Part shown: positions 9,001 through 16,560 of the stretch, one piece after another
How the letters are laid out: each line of letters begins with the position of its first letter
Numbering within the stretch: position 1 is the first letter of the stretch
Origin: Plasmopara viticola
Taxonomy: Eukaryota; Oomycota; Peronosporomycetes; Peronosporales; Peronosporaceae
DNA: 64,000 bases
NCBI GenBank assembly: GCA_001695595.3
Contig: MBPM02000037.1
Coordinates: 372,001 to 436,000, forward strand
Direction: 5' to 3'
Made by a program: the position numbers and the translations under genes
The notes under the pieces: model-generated
Seen by the model: the letters and a program-made list of their open reading frames with translations, nothing else
Databases searched by the model: none
Told to the model about the DNA's origin: nothing

Positions 9001-11509
9001 TGAACACGCGTTGGAAAGATCGGCAAAGAAATCGGAAGAACTCGACGAGAAACGAGACTCGTACTCTCCTTTTGCTCGCAAAGGTGCACGAATGTTTTTC
9101 TTGGTCAAACAACTTTGTGGCGTGAACCACATGTACCGCTTCTCGTTAGCTTCGTTCTTGGGACTCTTTCAAGCTACTTTGACGACGAAAATGGAGTCGT
9201 CGGGTACGAAAGACCGTATCTTGCGCTTGATTCCGATATTAGAGCATAAAGTACTGATGGCCGTTGGTCGTGCACTCTTGAAAGAACATCGGCCAATGTT
9301 TGGTCTACACTTGGTGCATGGAATGCATCCCGAATGCTTTGAGAAGAATGAGTACGAATTTTTCAGTGGTGAAGTCGTGGAATTGGAAAGAAACGCTGGA
9401 GGCCAGATAAAGTTGCCGGAATGGGCTTCACCAGAGAGAAAAGAGGCGTTTACGCAATTTGTCGACGCTCTGCCACGTTTGGCGCAACTGTGTAAATTTG
9501 AAAGCCACGACTTGTGGATTCGATGGTCCAAAGCAATGGAATGCGAGCAGACTTTTCATCCAAAAATGGACAAATCCGGGTCTGCGGGTGGGCTCTCTCC
9601 TTTCCAAAAGCTTCTCGTGGTCCAGGCGTTGCGTCCTGATCGATTGCAAAGTGCCATTATTCACTTTATCTGTGGAATCATGCAAGTCAAGTCTTTGACT
9701 CCCCCATCACTTGACTTTAAAGTCATTGGCACTGAAGAAGTCACAAATACGACGCCAGTCCTGCTTCTCACATCCGCTGGCGCTGATCCATCCAAAGAGT
9801 TGGAAGAAGTCGCGACGTCGGTGGTTGGAAAAGGTCACTATTTTGAGCTGGCCATGGGCGGCGGTCAACAGGAAAAAGCCCTCAGTCTTCTCAAATCGAC
9901 TGCAGAACACGGCGAGTGGTTGTGTCTCCAAAATCTTCACCTCGTCATTGCGTGGCTTCCAGTGCTTGAGAAAGAAGTGAGTGCTCTGAATGCAAGTCAC
10001 AAGTTTCGACTCTGGCTGACCACGGAGCCTCACGATGGATTTCCATTGGTTTTGCTGGAACAGAGTCTCAAAATCACGTTTGAATCGCCACCCGGGATCA
10101 AAAAGAACCTCCAACGCACGTATGCAGCGTGGAGTCCAGCCTTTATTGCAAAGGCCTCTCCTGCCCGTGCCCAGCTTCTCTTCTTACTCGCCTTCTTCCA
10201 CGCGCTGTTGCAAGAGAGACGGACGTACATTCCACAAGGCTGGACAAACTTTTACGAGTTTTCCTTTGGCGATTTCCGTGCAGGGTCCAATGTCATGGAA
10301 TTGGCGTGTGCGACTGCCAGCAGTGGCATTGACTGGCAAACGCTGCACGGTTTGATGGAGAATGCAATCTACGGTGGCCGAATCGACAATCCGTACGATC
10401 TGCGAGTCCTTCGCTGCTACTTGACCGAGTATTTTAGTCACGATCTGCTCTCGGGACACAAGAGTCTTGTGCGTGGCGTAAAGGTGCCGCCAAGCACGCA
10501 ACACGCCGAGTATCTCGACCTCATCGATCGTTTGCCCGACGTTGACACCCCTGCCATGTTTGGCCTTCCCGATAACATTGAACGTTCCATGCAGCGGTCG
10601 CTCTCTGGTCAAGTGATTGCCCTGTTAAAGGCGCTATCGTCAAGTGCAACGGAAGCGACAACGTTTGATCGCGAGAAGTGGCGCGCTCAGCTTGGTCCGT
10701 TGTTAGAGACGTGGGGAAAAGTGACGACTGGGTTTCAATTGGACGGAACGTCTCTGTCGCTGGGCGCTGGAAAGAATCTACAAGCTATGGCACCAGCAGA
10801 TGCTTTTGTGGCTCTAGAGAACGACTATGCGCTCAAGTTGGCGCAACAAGTCAACGCGAGTATGCAGGCATTGAAGAAGGTCATTTACGGCACAGGACTC
10901 TTGACGCCTGCCATTCAGACGATAGCCAAGGCTTTGTTGAAGGGCGTGGTGCCAACGGAATGGGCGACGCAATGGGAAGGCAATGCGAACGTCGTGACGT
11001 GGCTCCGTGGTCTTGCCATGCGTAAACGCGCACTGTTGGAGTGGCAGGATGCAGTGAGTACGGGTCAATTGCTCACGAAAGGTCTCGATTTGTCCGAGCT
11101 ACTGCATCCAGGCACGTTTTTGAATGCGCTGCGCCAGCAGAGCGCACGGGAGCAACAGTGTTCAATGGACGGGATGAAGCTGCTTTCGTGCTGGGAACGG
11201 GAACGATTGAGCGGCACGAAAGTAGAGTGGTTTGAGCTCACGCGACTCGTAGTACAAGGTGCATCGTTTGAAGGAGGGACTTTGCTGGAAGCTGCGTCGG
11301 ACGCGCAGGAACTCGTTGCGGTCCCGCCGTGTTATGTTGCCTTTGTCCGCAAAGATGCCAAAGAGATGTATGAGAAGGAAACGTGCATTCAGACACCAGT
11401 GTACTATGCTACAGACCGTGAGCGATTGCTAGTCGAGGTCTCGGTCCCCATTGCAGGCGACCGAGCTCGCTGGGTGCTCGCAGGCGTTGCGCTCTTTCTC
11501 GGCGAGTAG
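2..11509 (+). CDS. DYNC2H1: Cytoplasmic dynein 2 heavy chain (IFT retrograde motor), 5'-partial
   Basis: The frame is open to the left edge, so the N-terminus is missing; about 3,835 residues are visible against roughly 4,300 in the animal family (known), so some 470 are probably lost. It is a minus-end microtubule motor that returns IFT trains from the flagellar tip. Visible, numbering from base 5: AAA1 P-loop GPAGTGKT (1193-1200) followed by FNCDEGID and the Walker B region [8 protein letters not shown]; AAA2 GPSGSGKS (1506-1513); AAA3 GPEGSGKN (about 1826); AAA4 GNSGVGRR (about 2179), where the P-loop lysine is arginine. A stalk follows, with coiled coils at about 2409-2515 and 2619-2712 around the microtubule-binding tip, then AAA5-6 and a C-terminus ending GVALFLGE. 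The context [20 protein letters not shown] favours dynein-2 over axonemal or cytoplasmic dynein-1. No intron is needed across 11.5 kb. Confidence 0.96.
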   Translation, partial: [3835 protein letters not shown]

Positions 11510-11620
11510 GCTTGCCATGTATTTGGAAAGGTTTATTGGGTACATTACTTCAATGTACTTCTTTTAATCATAAAAATCCGACGCCGGGAGATCTTCACGG
11601 TCGTGAGAAGGCTCTAATTA

Positions 11621-12097
11621 ATGGGGTTGTGTTCGTCGAAAGCTACTACTTTGACGACTGGAGTAACACCCTTCTCGCCACCAGCTGTGAATGCAAATCG
11701 ACAAGAGCTTAGAGAGGCGACAAATACCGTGAAGGACAGGTACATGGACCAAGGCAACGGAGCGTCTATGACCAAGTCGAATGATGAGAAGCGACGACAC
11801 AAAGGCGAGTCTGCAGACGTTGACAACATAAAACAACCACTTGACAAGGTGAAGAGCGAAGTGGAGGACGCGCGACGGCACAGTCCGGACAACGTGACCG
11901 TTGAATTTGCAATACACGAAGTACCACAGAAAAGATCGTACCGTGCTGATGACATTCCGATCTCGTCCACGTACCACCGCGTGCACAGTGTCGAAGTGGC
12001 CGAACAAGAGAAAAGGTGGCAGAGGGAATGTCGATTGGAAGCGGAACAGCGCGAACGTGAAGTGCGTGAGTATAAGGCAGCGTTGCCCATTGCGTAA
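11621..12097 (+). CDS. Small acidic/basic protein with N-myristoylation-like start
   Basis: 158 residues from an ATG only 111 bp after the dynein stop, same strand. The start MGLCSSK fits the N-myristoylation pattern (Gly2, Ser6) with Cys4 positioned for palmitoylation, so a membrane-anchored protein is inferred. The body is hydrophilic and rich in K, E, D and R. The last ~35 residues (EQEKRW, REREVREYKAA) could form a short coiled coil. There is no membrane segment and no catalytic motif. I do not recognise the family. Its position next to an intraflagellar-transport motor is suggestive of a flagellar or membrane role but is only context. The antisense frames over the same bases are longer, but they lack such a start and I consider them shadows. 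Confidence 0.6.
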   Translation: MGLCSSKATTLTTGVTPFSPPAVNANRQELREATNTVKDRYMDQGNGASMTKSNDEKRRHKGESADVDNIKQPLDKVKSEVEDARRHSPDNVTVEFAIHEVPQKRSYRADDIPISSTYHRVHSVEVAEQEKRWQRECRLEAEQREREVREYKAALPIA

Positions 12098-14230
12098 AGT
12101 GGGACTTCGTGCCGTAGCACGCATTTCTTTATGCGGGCTTTTCATCCTACCATTGCACCAGGTGTACTATCGTTACCCTTGGTTCTTTATCTAACACGGT
12201 CGTCTTTGCGATTCGAAGCGTGCAGTCAATTCTTCTCCGTATATCTTGCTCAATAACTACGGTGATGAGACAAGTTTGGACCTGTTGCTGCTCGCGTGCA
12301 ACGTGTATTCGTGGCATGCTATGGGCATCTTGGCGAAAAATCCCACTTTGGTCAGTTAAGCGAACACCGAGAGCAGCTGTCTTTCACTCCCAACTCTCAT
12401 GTGAGTGAATACGTAAGCTGTTAAGCTTACACATGCCTAGATATGGTTAGATTAATGTCAGCCACCTGTTTAGTGGCTGGCCACCGACCGGCCAGTAATT
12501 AGCGAAGGCAACTCGTGGCAAGATGACACATAAAAGTTTGTACATTCAGTTACGCGATACGATCGCGCGAGGAGAGCAAGCGGTATCTTGTCTTCCTTCA
12601 CCTATACTCTAATAGCATATGGTGAGCTAATGCTAGAAGCAGTACATTTTGGTGGCTAAGTGGCCACGCCGGTCGTACTATGTAAAGAGACTGCGCAATT
12701 CAATGCAAGTCTCGATGCCCGCGTGTGACAGCTACTGGCCTTGGGATTTGACTCTTTGATTATATCGTACGTTTGGGCGTCACGCTGCCTTACAAGAGTG
12801 GTTTCGGATGCTAATGAGCAAGTCGAGGCTCTTTGTGGGACGATTAGAACGACTATCGCAAACCACATAATCTGCGTAGAAGTATGGCCAACGGGTACAT
12901 CATTATGGTCAGTCCATTGCTCGGTACGTACACGAAACGATTTTCAAAGTGATGGCGACACGACAGCAAGGATGGCGCTTCTGATGACATTTCCTCTGCA
13001 AAGAGATTGAAGCTAGCTGGCTCTATGACCCACGACCAACCTTGGTGGAGCGGGCCCTTTTGAAACCCTTCAATGCCTTGAATCATGCTCAAATCATGCC
13101 AGAGCCTCAATCTCGAGGAAGACTGGGGATTCAACTTTTGCGGTTTGGCCACTAGGCAGCGCCGCAACGCCAGTTTTCGCGTCGACGAAACTGCTGAGTC
13201 CACCTGCGATCGACGACGTCATTTTGTCTCACTATTATTCGGTAGGACTCCTCTGTCAACTCTTTAGAGTGTACGATTACATACGTCTACCGTATTCTTA
13301 TATATTTTCGAGGTGCTGAACGGTACGCGTAATTTATGTTCCTGGACTGTAGTACTGCATCTATAACATGTGTTACGATCGTATCCAAGTCTACTATAAT
13401 GTTACAGTCACACCAGCTGCCATTAAAGCTAAGCTTGCGTGCTTATACTGAACCAATTGAATCTTTTAGCGTTTATATACCTTGAAGACAGTAAAAGCCT
13501 TGCTATGATCCTACGGGTGGCCTTTCTACACTATCTTTCCCGCTGACGGAAACGTTTCTATGAGGTCACTACTGTCAGAGAGATGGAAGTTTTGGAAGAG
13601 AGTTCGTATCAGTGCACGTCCGTGTACTACTGTTCGCCGAGAGCAATGCGCCCGTTCTGTGCTAGGTACGCCACTCAGGGCGCCTGCGCGCCACAGATGA
13701 GATGGCATACTTTTTTTACCCATTTTCGGGGTGAAAATCCGTTAAGTGATCACCCTTAGCGCTATTGAAATGAGATAAGCCTGATAGCACCGGATGGATT
13801 CGAGTGTTCAGTGCTCGATCATTTTCGTCAAAGCGGGTGGATACGAGAGCATTACATGGCAGAGAAATGGGTGTGGATTCACTGTCGGAGTGACGTTTGT
13901 GTGTGTGGGTTCGCTGGAAGAAGGCGCGAAATGAGTACCTTTCACAAAAAACGAGCATTAGAGTAAGATGTGCCCAGCTATCGGCATGTATCCTTTTGGT
14001 CCCTTTCAAAGTATAATCCAGCCATTTATTCTTATAATTTGGGTCCTTTCAGCGGAGCAGCACTCAACAGTAGACAAGGAGCGCCAAGTCTTTCGCGTCC
14101 CGATCGCTCACTTCTTCTTTCCACCCCTCGTGCTTAGATTCAGTAGAGTGCTACGTTGACTACTTCGGTCCGTCGCTGGTCCAAACTGTCATCCCACCCG
14201 CTCACCACGTGCTCTGCCGACCCAAGCTCA
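12098..14230. other. Intergenic region, no supported gene
   Basis: Stop codons are frequent in all frames and no open stretch shows a recognisable domain. There is a short inverted repeat (AGCCAC / GTGGCT) around 12458-12477 followed by GGCC-rich sequence. The last ~150 bases before 14231 are pyrimidine-rich (GCTCACTTCTTCTTTCC near 14107-14123) and weakly resemble the oomycete initiator plus flanking element; this is a guess about the core promoter of the next gene. Confidence 0.5.
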
Positions 14231-15913
14231 ATGGCTGTCAGTATGACACTTAATCAGCTGTACGCACCAACGTCTGCCTCCAATGCAGGTGCTGCACTCA
14301 CGCCATCTCAAGGACAGTCTCCAAAAGGCCTCTCCACTGCGTCACTTTCATCTCAAGCGCCTCAGCAGATGGATCGGATCTTCCAAATGCCTTTTCCTAC
14401 TCAATATACGCCGCAATATTCATCGTCTTCGTCCGCTACGCACTTTCATCCACTCTCGAAACCTGGCCCAAGCATTTCGGAAGACTATGCTGCTGACCCA
14501 CTGCCTTTTGAGTACAGCCGCAAGTACTCACCGACACACCGTGAAAGTGTAACCACGGGGTTACGAGGATCCGTTTCTAGTGTCACGTCAAGTGCGCCAA
14601 TGCACTTTAATGACTCGTACGGCTCGCATTCGATCTATGCGCAGCCAATGGCTAGTCAACGTCTTACTCCATACAACCAATCGCAGTATTTAGAACCCAG
14701 AAGCTATCGCTCTTCAGAGATGAATACGCAGCCCCACTTTCCCCGATCGACAAGTACCCAAATGTACCACCCCATGACTTCGCTGTCTACTCACTTACCA
14801 CTGCACTCGGTGGGTACCAAAAAGGACGGCGACGTGTATCCTTCTTCCCAGACTCCAGTCTACGGAGATGTCAGAGGATCCACGAGCAGCACAGGCACGG
14901 CCCAGGAAGCAATGATCAAAGTCAAGACACCGCTCAAGCTCAAGTACTGGCGGAACGGACGGCGCAACTTGCAGTGCTTTCCAAGCTGCAAAGTGTTTGG
15001 CGATTACTCAGCGATCAAGATTGAAGACCTGAAACAGCACGACTTTATGTGGGGCAAATGCCGTGGCAGTTTAGTCACTGAAGTTACGCTCAATAGCACC
15101 ATGACATTCGACGACCTCATCCTCTTAGGACGTGTGCACTCGCTCGAGAACATTCCAATTGCGTTTGAAGAAGCAGTCATTCGAGAGTGTATGCTGGGAC
15201 GGACCGTCGAGACAGAAGAGATGGACGTGATGAAAGACCAATGGATCTCGGGCGAGCGCCTTCCAGACTTTGTGCAGCAAGAGGGCAACGTGGCGTGTTT
15301 TGAATTCAAACCCAAGGTGTGGAAGTACAATGACGACATGGCTCAAGGCAAGTGCAAGCGCCGGAACGTCAAGTACTATGTGCAGTTTGAAGCCTTTGTG
15401 CAGATGGTGAGCAATGATCGGCGCTACTATGCGTGCATTGGCTCGGGGATGTCCACGTCCTTTGAGGTCGGGTCCAGCCGCGTACTTGCGCGCCAGAAAC
15501 GCAAGGCTGCTTTCAGTGGAGCAGACGAGGCTAAGGACAGTCCCCCATCCGAGATGGCATCCATACAGTGTGGACAGTCGCAGCCAATGATGACGCACAC
15601 TGGGAACCCGCTCATCCCCAATGCCATGGCAACCCATCCCATGTACGCACCTCAGTCGACATATCCTCACGACGGGTCCTCCCGAGGGTTGGCCCCCACA
15701 TTTCCGCACCCACAAATGATAATAAATCAGATGCAGCTCATGTCTCCAGAAATGCAATTTGCATTGCCACAGCAACAGCAACAGATCAATCCGTCGCAGC
15801 CTTTAGTTGGTGTCAAGCGCAAATTGAGCAGCGAACGGCCGGCTTTCCCGACGGATCTCTCGGCCAAAATGTTTAAGGCCACGAGTGGGGTGCCGCAGTC
15901 TGTGCCGATTTAA
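14231..15913 (+). CDS. Conserved-looking Q/S/P-rich protein, possible transcription regulator
   Basis: 560 residues in one exon. I start at the ATG encoding MAVSMTLNQLY; the frame is open about 75 bases further upstream but only from a TTG. Residues ~1-225 are low-complexity (S, T, P, Q, Y, H) and probably disordered. Residues ~228-440 look folded: LKLKYWRNGRRNLQCF, then CKVFGDYSAIKIEDL, a cysteine-poor core with many aromatic residues, GKCKRRNVKYYVQFEAF, and a basic end SSRVLARQKRKAAF that could be a nuclear signal or DNA contact. The tail is again P/Q-rich with a QQQQQ run and a second basic patch GVKRKLSS. This layout (disordered arms around one basic domain) is typical of transcription factors, but I cannot name a family. 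Coding support: a long frame with a clear drop of complexity outside the core. Confidence 0.8.
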   Translation: MAVSMTLNQLYAPTSASNAGAALTPSQGQSPKGLSTASLSSQAPQQMDRIFQMPFPTQYTPQYSSSSSATHFHPLSKPGPSISEDYAADPLPFEYSRKYSPTHRESVTTGLRGSVSSVTSSAPMHFNDSYGSHSIYAQPMASQRLTPYNQSQYLEPRSYRSSEMNTQPHFPRSTSTQMYHPMTSLSTHLPLHSVGTKKDGDVYPSSQTPVYGDVRGSTSSTGTAQEAMIKVKTPLKLKYWRNGRRNLQCFPSCKVFGDYSAIKIEDLKQHDFMWGKCRGSLVTEVTLNSTMTFDDLILLGRVHSLENIPIAFEEAVIRECMLGRTVETEEMDVMKDQWISGERLPDFVQQEGNVACFEFKPKVWKYNDDMAQGKCKRRNVKYYVQFEAFVQMVSNDRRYYACIGSGMSTSFEVGSSRVLARQKRKAAFSGADEAKDSPPSEMASIQCGQSQPMMTHTGNPLIPNAMATHPMYAPQSTYPHDGSSRGLAPTFPHPQMIINQMQLMSPEMQFALPQQQQQINPSQPLVGVKRKLSSERPAFPTDLSAKMFKATSGVPQSVPI

Positions 15914-16254
15914 CGGACTGCAATGGCCTGTTCTCGACATTTAGTCCATTGGTCATTCAACAAGGTGTGCCGCGAGCGCGAGTTGGGCACGCGTTAAGCA
16001 GGGACAGATTTCCCTTGTGTAAATAGGAATTAAAAGTAAGCCGAAGGTCTGCCCAAATTATAAAGGGCCCTGTCGTTAAATTAAGTTTCGGTATTTATTG
16101 TCGGTTTTATGGCTTGAAAAAACTCGCTACTTAGTATCACCATATTGTACTAGATTTTAAGCGTTAGCTTGGCAGACTTATGGCAAATGTAGCCGTTTTC
16201 TTAAGCCCATTAAAGCCAACAAGTCGTCTGATCTGTGCGAACTGCAATCGACCC
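15914..16254. other. 3' flank, nothing recognised
   Basis: AT-rich sequence after the stop of the upstream gene, probably its 3' UTR and spacer. No open frame of note and no repeat that I could pair with another place in the window. Confidence 0.5.
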
Positions 16255-16560
16255 TGTGGCTCGAGCATAAAAAATAGTTCGAGCCAGGACCGGAAGGTAC
16301 CTGGTTCGATCCCCATAGGATCCGAATGAAGGCAACCGAAGATAGGGCAGTAAAGTGGACGAGCAATCGCACCCGAGTGTGTGACTGTCCTACCTCGATT
16401 GGGTAATAAAAAGAAATGAGTGGGCTGGACGCCCCATTGACCGAAAAAGCCCCAGTATAATGAGGGGTACGGTTCCCGGTCCCAATATGGGTCGGATTGC
16501 TACCACCATCCCGCAATAGAGACAGCTTCGTCCTAGCGCGTGGGTTCCGGTAACTTTAAT
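16255..16560 (+). repeat. tRNA-derived SINE-like element, copy A
   Basis: Homologous along its length to 53105-53365. Shared blocks in the same order include gagccagg, ggttc, ggatcc(g/a)aa, agtggacga, gtgggctggac, tgaccg, aggggtac, gtcggat and tagaga(c/t)agctt. I judge identity at roughly two thirds by eye. The head holds a perfect RNA polymerase III B-box-like stretch GGTTCGATCC (16303-16312) and, about 35-45 bases upstream, TGGCTCGAGC, which resembles an A box with one extra base. That suggests a tRNA-derived head with an unrelated body. The reverse-strand frame across it is incidental. Confidence 0.45.

Noticed and set aside
12853..13203. 116-codon minus-strand frame in the 12-14 kb spacer
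   Set aside because: No motif, no recognisable start context, flanked by stops; length is compatible with chance.
15125..15781. 218-codon minus-strand frame opposite the Q/S/P-rich protein
   Set aside because: Shadow frame with no motif; the plus frame is longer and has a low-complexity/core pattern typical of a real protein.
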